A stretch of DNA of 22,489 nt from the NCBI GenBank assembly GCA_039819065.1, contig JBCBSS010000137.1, positions 1-22,489 of the forward strand. The letters run 5' to 3'. Shown one piece after another: positions 7,967 to 14,565 of the stretch; the first letter of the stretch is position 1, and each line of letters starts with the position of its first letter. Made by a program: the position numbers and the translations under genes. Source of the DNA: JBCBSS01 sp039819065 (lineage in GTDB: Bacteria > Bacteroidota > Bacteroidia > Cytophagales > Cyclobacteriaceae). The notes below the pieces were generated by a model. The model saw only the letters and a program-made list of their open reading frames with translations. It was not told the origin of the DNA and did no database searches.

Positions 7967-8032
7967 ATGATGAGTAAAAACGCATATTATTATTACTGCT
8001 ATTGCCACAGCCGCTCGACGGAATTGGGATAG
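7967..8032 (+). CDS. Tyr-rich leader peptide of phhA (21 codons, YYYYCYC core)
   Basis: The ORF starts at ATG 7967 (a second ATG follows at once at 7970) and ends at TAG 8030-8032. It reads MMSKNA, then YYYYCYCHS, then RSTELG. Tyr codons are TAT 7985, 7988, 7991, TAC 7994 and TAT 8000: five of 21 codons, four in a row. The ORF lies between a consensus promoter and a terminator, upstream of the enzyme that makes Tyr from Phe. Its distances to the RNA elements mirror those in the trp leader. The likely role is to sense charged tRNA-Tyr by ribosome stalling. Two Cys codons and one His codon are also in the run, so sensing of those is a weaker alternative. There are no Phe codons. Confidence 0.85.
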   Translation: MMSKNAYYYYCYCHSRSTELG

Positions 8033-8033
8033 C
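7998..8033 (+). promoter_or_regulatory. phhA leader 1:2 protector hairpin
   Basis: GCTAT (7998-8002) pairs with ATAGC (8029-8033), with extra pairs T8003-G8028, C8005-G8027 and C8006-G8026 across a bulged G8004. An inner CCG (8011-8013)/CGG (8019-8021) hairpin can form in the loop. The left arm holds the last Tyr codon of the run and the right arm overlaps the antiterminator strand. It is weaker than the trp equivalent, so it is only a candidate. Confidence 0.5.
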
Positions 8034-8096
8034 ATGCTCATTGTACCTGAAAAGAAATAAACAAAAAGCATATAAAAGCCTGATTCCCATACGAGT
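8013..8096 (+). promoter_or_regulatory. phhA antiterminator (2:3 pairing)
   Basis: Bases 8020-8028 pair with 8079-8087 as nine continuous pairs, two of them G-U. After an internal loop (AC opposite CATA), CTCG 8014-8017 pairs with CGAG 8092-8095, with a G-U pair at 8013-8096. The right-hand strand is the left arm, loop and first bases of the right arm of the terminator, so the two folds exclude each other. The left-hand strand (8013-8028) ends just before the leader stop. It is free when a ribosome stalls on the Tyr run and is covered when the ribosome reaches the stop. Confidence 0.72.
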
Positions 8097-8110
8097 CAGG
8101 CTTTTTTGTT
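8074..8110 (+). terminator. phhA attenuator terminator
   Basis: AAAAGCCTGATTC (8074-8086) pairs with GAGTCAGGCTTTT (8093-8105): 13 pairs with one U-G wobble, loop CCATAC, followed by a U tract (8102-8107, then GTT). It lies after the leader stop and 62 bases before the phhA ATG. I see no other terminator between aroF and phhA, so it may also end the trp-aroF transcript. Confidence 0.9.
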
Positions 8111-8171
8111 GATATTGATACTGAACTAAAAAGATATAAAATAGATTAACTCTTAAATCAAACAAATTCCG

Positions 8172-8933
8172 ATGAGAGAAATACCGACGCTCGACCCTCA
8201 GGGGATGAAACAACTCTACGAATATTACACAGAAGAAGATCAAAAAGTCTGGAGCATATTGTATGACCGCCAGATACCAAACCTTCCTGAGGCGGCCACG
8301 GAAGAATTTCTAGTGGGTCTTGAAAAGGTAAAATTCGGGAGGGACAAAATCGCCAACTTCGTCGAAACCAATAAAATCCTCAAGTCTTTGACTGATTGGG
8401 AAATTGTAGCTGTACCCGGTATCGTTGATGATAAAGTTTTCTTCGACCTGATGTCCAACAAGAAATTCCCAGCCACTACTTGGCTACGCAAAATGAGCGA
8501 GTTAGACTATCTCGAAGAACCGGACATGTTCCATGATGTCTTTGCTCATGTGCCGCTTTTGGCCAACCAATCTTTCGTCGATTTTCTTCAGTCCTTAAGT
8601 CAGATCGGACACGAATACGTCGGCAACAGAACCGCCATAGATATTCTATCTAGAATTTACTGGTTTACCGTAGAATTTGGTTTGATCAGAGAAAATGATC
8701 AATTGAGAATATATGGTGCAGGTATACTTTCATCAGCTGGAGAAACTAAATTCTGTCTCTCTGATAAACCAGCTCACTTCGAGTATGATGTGAAGCAAAT
8801 ACTCGACACCCCTTACTGGAAAGATAAATTTCAAGACAAATACTTCATCATCGAGTCGTACGAGCAGCTTTACTCATCAATTGACGATATAAGGCGATTG
8901 CTAAAAAAGAAACTTGAAGAAGTAACGGTTTAA
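8172..8933 (+). CDS. phhA: Phenylalanine 4-hydroxylase
   Basis: It hydroxylates Phe to Tyr with O2, tetrahydropterin and non-heme Fe(II). The 253 residues form a single catalytic domain without the regulatory ACT domain of animal enzymes, as usual in bacteria. The Fe ligands are H121 and H126 in PDMFHDVFAHVPLL and E168 in YWFTVEFGLI. The usual G before the second His (HDxxGHVP) is Ala here. GAGILSSAGE follows, as expected. It is transcribed alone behind the Tyr-codon attenuator, which suggests Tyr supply as its main job rather than Phe breakdown. No pterin recycling gene (phhB) is visible beside it. Confidence 0.95.
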   Translation: MREIPTLDPQGMKQLYEYYTEEDQKVWSILYDRQIPNLPEAATEEFLVGLEKVKFGRDKIANFVETNKILKSLTDWEIVAVPGIVDDKVFFDLMSNKKFPATTWLRKMSELDYLEEPDMFHDVFAHVPLLANQSFVDFLQSLSQIGHEYVGNRTAIDILSRIYWFTVEFGLIRENDQLRIYGAGILSSAGETKFCLSDKPAHFEYDVKQILDTPYWKDKFQDKYFIIESYEQLYSSIDDIRRLLKKKLEEVTV

Positions 8934-8950
8934 GCTATAGAAACAGGTAG

Positions 8951-8976
8951 GTAAGCACCTGTCTTAAGGTGCTTAC
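8951..8976 (+). repeat. Perfect 10-bp inverted repeat after phhA
   Basis: GTAAGCACCT (8951-8960) and AGGTGCTTAC (8967-8976) form a perfect 10-bp stem with a six-base loop. It starts 17 bases after the phhA stop. No U tract follows, so it may protect the mRNA 3' end rather than terminate transcription. Confidence 0.6.
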
Positions 8977-8995
8977 TACAGGTCATTTGTGGAGA

Positions 8996-9017
8996 CCTGC
9001 CTTTGCCGGTAGGCAGG
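8996..9017 (+). repeat. CCTGCCT/AGGCAGG intergenic palindrome
   Basis: CCTGCCT (8996-9002) and AGGCAGG (9011-9017) are a perfect 7-bp inverted repeat around TTGCCGGT. It resembles GC-rich palindromes scattered between genes in Cytophagales genomes, a comparison made from memory. The palindromes at 18003-18020 and 18207-18222 are built in a similar way. Confidence 0.5.
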
Positions 9018-9042
9018 CATAAAGACAGACATAAAACTATAC

Positions 9043-9083
9043 TAAATGCCTTCTGAAAGTAGATCCGGGAGGCATTTATTTTA
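9043..9083 (+). terminator. Probable intrinsic terminator of phhA
   Basis: TAAATGCCT (9043-9051) pairs with AGGCATTTA (9070-9078). The stem can extend inward with T-G, C-G and T-G pairs, and TTTT follows. The loop is long, so strength is moderate. It lies before the cysS promoter element at 9120. Confidence 0.55.
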
Positions 9084-9119
9084 CCGGCCGTTCTACGCCC
9101 CTAATAATCACGTTTTCAT

Positions 9120-9127
9120 TAACTTTG
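9120..9127 (+). promoter_or_regulatory. -7 promoter element of cysS
   Basis: TAACTTTG matches TAnnTTTG and predicts a transcript start near 9133 and a leader of about 40 bases. No clear TTTG is present at the -33 position, so it rests on one element. Confidence 0.45.
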
Positions 9128-9171
9128 ATTCGTTAAATCGAGCGATTAAAGACATAAGTACATAAGCCCCT

Positions 9172-10677
9172 ATGGCATTATATGATCAATACCCCATATC
9201 GGTATACAACTCCCTGACCAACAAGAAAGAGAATTTTGAAACCATAGAACCGGGCCATGTCGGTATGTACGTATGTGGGCCTACGGTTTACAGTGATGTG
9301 CACCTCGGTAACGTTAGAACCTTTCTTAGCTTCGACGTGATTTTCAGGTACCTAAAGTTCTTAGGGCACAAAGTGCGTTATGTGAGGAATATCACCGATG
9401 TAGGGCACCTTACTGATGATGCCGATGATGGGGAAGATAAAATTGCCAAGAAAGCCCGCCTGGAAAAACTTGAACCCATGGAAGTGGCTTATAAATACAC
9501 CACGGACTTTCATAATGTCCTGAATCAATTCAATCTGCTACCTCCCAGTATCGAGCCATCTGCCACTGGACATATCATGGAGCAAATAGAAATGGTTAAG
9601 GACCTCATCGATAATGGGCTCGCCTATGAAATGAATGGCTCTGTGTACTTTGACGTCAACAAGTACAATGAAACCAATGACTACGGAAAGCTTTCAGGAC
9701 GTGTGCTGGAAGAGCTACAAGCCAGCACCCGTGATCTGGACAGCCAAGACGAAAAGCGCAACAAGGTAGATTTTGCCCTCTGGAAAAACGCATCTCCTGA
9801 GCATATCATGAGATGGGATTCTCCCTGGGGAAAGGGTTTTCCTGGATGGCATTTAGAGTGCTCCGTTATGAGTACTAAATACCTCGGAGAGCAGTTTGAT
9901 ATACATGGTGGTGGTATGGACTTGAAATTCCCGCATCACGAATGTGAGATAGCCCAATGCAAAGGAGCCAGAGGGAAGGATCCAGCCAATTATTGGATAC
10001 ACACTAATATGCTTACTGTCAATGGGCAAAAAATGAGTAAATCACTCAACAACTCATTTCTGCCAAGAGAACTTTTCTCAGGAGATCACCCATTACTGGA
10101 TAGAGGCTATAGTCCTATGACCGTACGCTTTTTCATGTTGCAGTCGCACTACTCAAGCACGCTTGATTTTTCCAATACTGCCCTTGGTGCGGCTGAAAAG
10201 GGGTATAAGAAACTCATGGCTGCGGTTAAAACAGCAAGGTCATTGTCCTACACGGAGGTTGAAAAGGTGGACGATAGCTTGGAAAAATCGATTAGTGATC
10301 TTATTGACCAATTATATGCCAATATGAGTGATGACTTCAATACGGCCAAGACCCTGGCGGTACTATTCGATTTGGCGGGTAAGATCAATGATTTTAGTAA
10401 TAGAATCACAGCGTTGAACAATATTTCCAAAGACCTCTTTGAAAAGCTTACTGACACCTTCGAACGATTTGTGATTGATGTACTGGGGTTGAAGGAAGAA
10501 GAGGGTCAGAACAATGATGTACTCGACGGCACGTTAGACATTTTGATATCATTGAGAAAGAAAGCCAAAGAGGATCGCAACTACGCACTTTCCGATAAGA
10601 TAAGGGAGGATCTGCGGGAGATCGGCATTATTCTAAAGGATGAAAAAGACGGCAACACAAGTTATACACTTGCCTGA
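9172..10677 (+). CDS. cysS: Cysteinyl-tRNA synthetase
   Basis: It charges tRNA-Cys with cysteine in the cytoplasm. It is a class Ia synthetase of 501 residues, a normal length. The zinc-binding Cys region is YVCGPTVY (C35), the HIGH-type motif is HLGN (44-47), and GWHLECS and HHECE supply further zinc ligands. KMSKS is at 287-291. The C-terminal helical DALR-like region ends the protein. The ATG at 9172 precedes ALYDQYPISVYNSLTNKKE, a typical N-terminus. It probably leads an operon with yidD, the ACMSD-like gene and the TPR-like gene, since gaps are 24, 5 and -1 bases. Confidence 0.97.
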   Translation: MALYDQYPISVYNSLTNKKENFETIEPGHVGMYVCGPTVYSDVHLGNVRTFLSFDVIFRYLKFLGHKVRYVRNITDVGHLTDDADDGEDKIAKKARLEKLEPMEVAYKYTTDFHNVLNQFNLLPPSIEPSATGHIMEQIEMVKDLIDNGLAYEMNGSVYFDVNKYNETNDYGKLSGRVLEELQASTRDLDSQDEKRNKVDFALWKNASPEHIMRWDSPWGKGFPGWHLECSVMSTKYLGEQFDIHGGGMDLKFPHHECEIAQCKGARGKDPANYWIHTNMLTVNGQKMSKSLNNSFLPRELFSGDHPLLDRGYSPMTVRFFMLQSHYSSTLDFSNTALGAAEKGYKKLMAAVKTARSLSYTEVEKVDDSLEKSISDLIDQLYANMSDDFNTAKTLAVLFDLAGKINDFSNRITALNNISKDLFEKLTDTFERFVIDVLGLKEEEGQNNDVLDGTLDILISLRKKAKEDRNYALSDKIREDLREIGIILKDEKDGNTSYTLA

Positions 10678-10701
10678 TATAATGGCTAAGATTTGGAGCC
10701 T

Positions 10702-10932
10702 ATGAAACTGTTGAAAAAAATCTTCATACTGCCCATCAGGTTCTATCAATATGCTATATCACCTCTTTTAGGCCCTTCATGTAGACATACACCCACTTGT
10801 TCGCAATATGCTGTTGAAGCTATTCAGGAATGGGGTATATTTAAAGGAACGTATCTTGGAATAAGAAGAATTATGAGGTGCCACCCGTGGGGAACACACG
10901 GATATGATCCGGTGCCGAAAAAGAAGACCTAG
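10702..10932 (+). CDS. yidD: Membrane protein insertion efficiency factor YidD
   Basis: A 76-residue protein of the YidD (haemolytic domain) family, thought to help YidC insert inner-membrane proteins from the cytoplasmic face. The N-terminal part is an amphipathic or hydrophobic helix (LLKKIFILPIRFYQYAIS). The family core follows: SPLLGPSCRHTPTCSQYA, with its Cys pair, and RRIMRCHPWGTHGYDPVP. I chose ATG 10702 over an in-frame TTG at 10693, because MKLLKKIFILPIRFYQ matches the usual YidD start and GGAG lies 5 bases upstream. The gene usually sits near rnpA/yidC; here it sits after cysS. Confidence 0.93.
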   Translation: MKLLKKIFILPIRFYQYAISPLLGPSCRHTPTCSQYAVEAIQEWGIFKGTYLGIRRIMRCHPWGTHGYDPVPKKKT

Positions 10933-10937
10933 GCTAT

Positions 10938-11951
10938 ATGACGCTCAAGATAGATATGCATTCTCATATCATTCCTGATAAGCTTCCCAACTTCGCGGAG
11001 AAGTTTGGATATGGGGACTTCATCTATCTACAACACCACAAGCCCGGATTCGCCAAAATGATGAAAGGCAATCAATTCTTCCGGGAGATTCACGAAAACT
11101 GTTGGAATCCTGAAATCAGGATTGAAGAATACGAACAACATCAAACGCAGGTTCAGGTCATTTGTACCATCCCGGTCATGTTCTCATACTGGGCCAAGCC
11201 ATACGATACCTTGGATCTTTCTTGTTTTCTTAACGATCACATTGCAGAGGTAGTAAATCTTCACCCCAAACGATATATAGGGCTGGGTACCGTACCCATG
11301 CAAGACACCGATCTGGCCATAGAAGAGCTTGAAAGATGCAAAAACGAATTGGGCCTACCGGGCATACAAATTGGCTCTAACATCAATGATGATAACCTCA
11401 ACCACTATAAGTTCTTTCCAATATTCGAGGCGTGTGAGGAGCTAGGGATGGCTGTATTTGTGCACCCATGGAATATGATGGGTATGGAAAATACGCAACG
11501 ATATTGGTTACCCTGGCTAGTAGGAATGCCAGCGGAAACTTCCAGGGCCATTTGCTCGATGATTTTCGGTGGTGTACTTGAAAAACTGCCTAAACTGAGA
11601 GTCAATTTTGCTCATGCGGGTGGGTCGTTTTTACCTACCATAGGTAGGGTAGAACACGGCTTTAACTGCCGACCTGACTTGGTAGCTATTGATAATCCTG
11701 TCAATCCAAGAGACTATTTAGGTAAATTTTGGGTTGATTGTGTAACACATGATCCTTTTCTATTAAAATATATATTAGAACTACAGGGATCTGATAAAGT
11801 AACGCTCGGTTCTGATTACCCTTTTCCGTTGGGTGATCTGGAAATTGGCAAGTTTATTGAAGAAATGGATTTACCTGAGAGTACAGTTGAGGATATATTT
11901 TGTAATGCGACATTGGCATGGTTAGACCTGCCAAAGGAAAAGTTTTTGTGA
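10938..11951 (+). CDS. acmsd: 2-amino-3-carboxymuconate-6-semialdehyde decarboxylase (ACMSD), amidohydrolase family
   Basis: ACMSD decarboxylates the ring-opened product of 3-hydroxyanthranilate. This pulls the kynurenine (Trp breakdown) or nitrobenzoate branch away from quinolinate and NAD. The 337 residues resemble animal and Pseudomonas ACMSD along their whole length, judged from memory. Motifs include DMHSHI (metal ligands H8, H10), ENCWNPEIRI, TIPVMFSYWAKP, H176 in FVHPW, YWLPWLVGMPAET, H226 in FAHAGG, and D293 in GSDYPFPLG. This is closer to ACMSD proper than to general amidohydrolase-2 proteins. No other kynurenine gene lies in the window. The stop TGA overlaps the next ATG (TGATG). 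Confidence 0.9.
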   Translation: MTLKIDMHSHIIPDKLPNFAEKFGYGDFIYLQHHKPGFAKMMKGNQFFREIHENCWNPEIRIEEYEQHQTQVQVICTIPVMFSYWAKPYDTLDLSCFLNDHIAEVVNLHPKRYIGLGTVPMQDTDLAIEELERCKNELGLPGIQIGSNINDDNLNHYKFFPIFEACEELGMAVFVHPWNMMGMENTQRYWLPWLVGMPAETSRAICSMIFGGVLEKLPKLRVNFAHAGGSFLPTIGRVEHGFNCRPDLVAIDNPVNPRDYLGKFWVDCVTHDPFLLKYILELQGSDKVTLGSDYPFPLGDLEIGKFIEEMDLPESTVEDIFCNATLAWLDLPKEKFL

Positions 11952-12577
11952 TGGAGATAATAGACAAATTGATGAAACGAGTATTCGTTCTGGTGATCGC
12001 CACAGCTCCCATGGTGGTTTATGCCCAGGAAACGCCGCCGATCTCAATTGAAGAGTTGAAACAGGTAGATCTAATGAAGGAATTGGACAAAGCTGTCATT
12101 CTGATGGATGAACAACATGATTATGAAGCAGCCGATGTCAAGTATCGCAAGGTCCTTAAAGGTGTTAAAGTAGTTCCAGCCAATCTTTGCTTCTACTTTG
12201 GCAAAAACTCCTATTACCTAAATAAATATGAGCAAAGCATAGACTGGTTATCCAAGTATATCGAACTGAAAGGAACAGTAGGGCAATTCTATGAAGAGTG
12301 TACTCGATTGTTGGAGTTGGCTCAGAATAAGTACCTCGGACAACGTCGTGAAGAAATTGCTGAGGTAGAATCCATATTGGCTTCCGATTTTCAGATTGAC
12401 TGTGGCCCTACCGGCAAAGTAATATGCCCTGTCTGTCAAGGTCAGGGAGTAATCATTTCTACTAATAGTTTTGGACAGCGCAGCTATCAATCCTGTCCTT
12501 ACAGTGATGAACATGGTCATCTGACCTGTGAAGAATACAACCTTCTGCTAAAAGGTGAACTTAAACCTAAATTTTAA
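11951..12577 (+). CDS. Secreted TPR-like protein with a C-terminal DnaJ-like Cys motif
   Basis: A 208-residue protein of unknown function. A signal peptide is visible (hydrophobic VFVLVIATAPMVVYA, likely cut after YAQ, near residue 26). Residues about 35-130 are helical and TPR-like (DYEAADVKYRKVLKG, YLNKYEQSIDWLSKYIEL). The C-terminus has C151, CPVCQGQG (159-166) and SCPYSDEHGHLTC (182-193). The first is a CxxCxGxG DnaJ-type knuckle; the second looks like a knuckle in which one Cys became Ser. I chose ATG 11951 because TGATG overlaps the ACMSD stop, suggesting coupling; ATG 11972 would give a more classical signal peptide. An upstream in-frame ATG (11918) lies inside ACMSD and is less likely. 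Confidence 0.75.
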   Translation: MEIIDKLMKRVFVLVIATAPMVVYAQETPPISIEELKQVDLMKELDKAVILMDEQHDYEAADVKYRKVLKGVKVVPANLCFYFGKNSYYLNKYEQSIDWLSKYIELKGTVGQFYEECTRLLELAQNKYLGQRREEIAEVESILASDFQIDCGPTGKVICPVCQGQGVIISTNSFGQRSYQSCPYSDEHGHLTCEEYNLLLKGELKPKF

Positions 12578-12578
12578 G

Positions 12579-12586
12579 TAATTTTG
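12579..12586 (+). promoter_or_regulatory. -7 promoter element of trhO
   Basis: TAATTTTG matches TAnnTTTG and predicts a start near 12592, giving a leader of about 18 bases before the ATG at 12610. No clear -33 TTTG is present at the expected spacing. Confidence 0.5.
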
Positions 12587-12609
12587 CGCCGTTAACAAAT
12601 ATTTGAAGC

Positions 12610-13638
12610 ATGCAACTTCACAATAGAGTCAACGGCAGAGAACTTAAAGAAAAAGCCAAAAAGAGCGATCAGGAGAGACTAACCCTATCTTTCTATCAAT
12701 ACGCTCACATTCTCAATCCTCAACTTTTCAGAGACCATCTTTACGTACAATGGGAAAAGATCGGTGTTTTTGGACGCATCTATGTGGCCTATGAAGGTAT
12801 AAATGGCCAAATCAGCATCCCTGAGGAAAATTTTGAAGCATTCAAGTTGTCAATGGATGAGATCAGTTTCCTGAAAGGTATACGACTCAATATAGCCATC
12901 GATGATGATGGCAAATCCTTCTTTAAACTCAAGATTCAAGTAAGGGATAAAATCGTAGCAGACGGTCTCAACGATGCTACTTTTGATGTCACCAATAAAG
13001 GAAAACACCTCAACGCCCAGGCATTCAATGAATTGGCCAATGACCCCAATACCATCATCGTAGATATGCGTAACCACTACGAAAGCGAAGTGGGGCATTT
13101 CGATAAGGCTGTAACCCCTGATGTGGATACATTCAGGGAAGCATTGCCGGTGGTAGAGGAGATGTTTGAAAACGATAAGGATAAGAATCTGGTCATGTAT
13201 TGCACAGGAGGAATCCGCTGTGAGAAGGCCAGCGCCTACTACAAACACAAGGGATTCGAGAACGTATTCCAACTAGAAGGCGGAATCATCGAGTATGCCA
13301 GACAAGTGAAGGAGCAAGGCCTCGAAAATAAATTCAAGGGTAAGAACTTCGTATTCGATGAAAGGCTGGGAGAAAGGATTTCCGATGAAATCATCAGTAA
13401 ATGCCATCAATGCGGTAAGCCTTGTGATACCCACACCAACTGCGTAAACGAAGGTTGCCATTTGCTATTCATACAATGTGATGAATGTGCAGCTAAGTAT
13501 GAGGGGTGCTGCTCTAATGAGTGTCAAGACATTATACATCTACCTCAAGACATGCAAAAAATACTTAGAAAGGGCGCCAGTAAAGGCCAACAGATTTACA
13601 GAAAGGGTAGGTCGGACAAGTTGTTATTCAAAAGCTAG
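12610..13638 (+). CDS. trhO: tRNA uridine(34) hydroxylase TrhO (rhodanese-like, UPF0176)
   Basis: TrhO uses O2 to hydroxylate U34 of tRNA, a step toward 5-(carboxy)methoxyuridine. Its 342 residues contain an N-terminal UPF0176 domain (FYQYAHI, GRIYVAYEGINGQIS), a rhodanese domain with VDMRNHYESEVGHF and the active loop CTGGIRC (198-204, C198 as nucleophile), and a C-terminal Cys-rich segment (CHQCGKPCDTHTNCVNEGC, then CDECAAKYEGCCSNEC) that probably binds zinc. This three-part order is diagnostic. The ATG at 12610 lies just after its promoter element. A lipoprotein-like gene follows after 5 bases. Confidence 0.94.
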   Translation: MQLHNRVNGRELKEKAKKSDQERLTLSFYQYAHILNPQLFRDHLYVQWEKIGVFGRIYVAYEGINGQISIPEENFEAFKLSMDEISFLKGIRLNIAIDDDGKSFFKLKIQVRDKIVADGLNDATFDVTNKGKHLNAQAFNELANDPNTIIVDMRNHYESEVGHFDKAVTPDVDTFREALPVVEEMFENDKDKNLVMYCTGGIRCEKASAYYKHKGFENVFQLEGGIIEYARQVKEQGLENKFKGKNFVFDERLGERISDEIISKCHQCGKPCDTHTNCVNEGCHLLFIQCDECAAKYEGCCSNECQDIIHLPQDMQKILRKGASKGQQIYRKGRSDKLLFKS

Positions 13639-13643
13639 TTTTA

Positions 13644-14399
13644 TTGAAAGCTGGAAATCTCACAATACAGAAGGTACAAGCGTTGATCTGGTTTCTATTT
13701 CTTTTTTTATGTTTTGGCTGTCACACCCCAAGATTTATCACCAATGAGAGTTTTAATGACCTTCAGGGCAGAGTAAAGGTTATACACAACTATACTGTAG
13801 AAGATGGTATACGAAAGTTGTACAAAATAGACTCATTTAGCCGTAACGGCATGACAGTAAAGTCTGACTTTTTACTGCTAGAAGAAAACGCCTATGACCT
13901 TGATTACTACAATAAAGAAGGCTTTTTAGCCAAGAGGGAAAGCTACAGAAAAGGTAAATTGGTTCTGATTAATATCTATGCAACTGGCCCTATTGAGGTG
14001 CCAGTATTGGACCATCAATTCAACCAATTTGGCAATAAGGAACAGATATGGAAACCTGTTTGGGACGAAGAAAACCGAACCATATCCTTGATTCAGAATG
14101 TAGCTAAACCATTTCTATCCGGTACGAATTACGTGTATCATTACAACGAAAAGAATCAACTCACCTTACTAGAGAGGCAAGTCAAAGGCAGACCAATCCG
14201 GTATGAGGAACATACTTACAACGAGGCTGGGCATTTGGCCAAGGTGATCTCTAAACGTGATGGTAAGATTATAACAATACAGGAGAGTAACTATGAACTA
14301 GATGATCTTGGGAACTGGATCAAAGTCCAAACCACGTTTACCGACCCGGGAGAGGAATCATCCGTTTATATATCTGAACGTCAGATAACCTATTATTAG
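13644..14399 (+). CDS. Lipoprotein-like protein with YD-type repeats
   Basis: I do not recognise a named family. A TTG start at 13644, five bases after trhO, gives 251 residues and a signal with basic K2 and K10 and a strong hydrophobic core (LIWFLFLFLCFGC). No ATG lies before the core. The lipobox-like CFGC (C26) is a weak match. The rest is rich in beta-type, Tyr-containing units such as YHYNEKNQLTLLERQ, HTYNEAGHLAKVISKRDGK and YELDDLGNWIKV. They resemble short YD/RHS-like repeats common in Bacteroidota surface proteins. Location in the outer membrane or periplasm is inferred from the signal only. The start codon is uncertain; TTG 13683 would leave too short an n-region. Confidence 0.65.
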   Translation: MKAGNLTIQKVQALIWFLFLFLCFGCHTPRFITNESFNDLQGRVKVIHNYTVEDGIRKLYKIDSFSRNGMTVKSDFLLLEENAYDLDYYNKEGFLAKRESYRKGKLVLINIYATGPIEVPVLDHQFNQFGNKEQIWKPVWDEENRTISLIQNVAKPFLSGTNYVYHYNEKNQLTLLERQVKGRPIRYEEHTYNEAGHLAKVISKRDGKIITIQESNYELDDLGNWIKVQTTFTDPGEESSVYISERQITYY

Positions 14400-14565
14400 T
14401 AATCAAGGAGTTTATTCAATAGTCAACAGCTTAAATAAACGTAAATTCAATATGGCATTGTTCTTTAGTTAAATCTAACCCAGGTTAATTTATTAGAGGC
14501 TTATGGTATTATCTTCATTACTTTATAATATTAAGAATTGATACCAACCCTAAATTGTGAAAACT

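Noticed and set aside
8951..8976. The 10-bp hairpin after phhA as an intrinsic terminator
   Set aside because: No U tract follows; the weaker hairpin at 9043-9083 has one and is a better candidate.
8934..9171. A Cys-codon leader peptide before cysS, by analogy with the other two attenuators
   Set aside because: The only short ORF there, from ATG 9046, has no Cys codons, and no antiterminator/terminator pair sits before cysS.
11918..11950. Longer N-terminus for the TPR-like gene from ATG 11918
   Set aside because: It would place 11 extra residues before the signal region and overlap ACMSD deeply; the TGATG overlap at 11951 is the more natural start.
13478..13747. Open frame of 89 codons spanning the trhO end and the start of the next gene
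   Set aside because: It lies in another frame of trhO and the lipoprotein-like gene, both of which have family or signal-peptide support.
14400..14565. An inverted repeat (GTTTATT...AATAAAC) between the lipoprotein-like gene and mogA as a terminator
   Set aside because: The stem is short and AT-only, the loop is long and no U tract follows; I also saw no TAnnTTTG promoter for mogA here.
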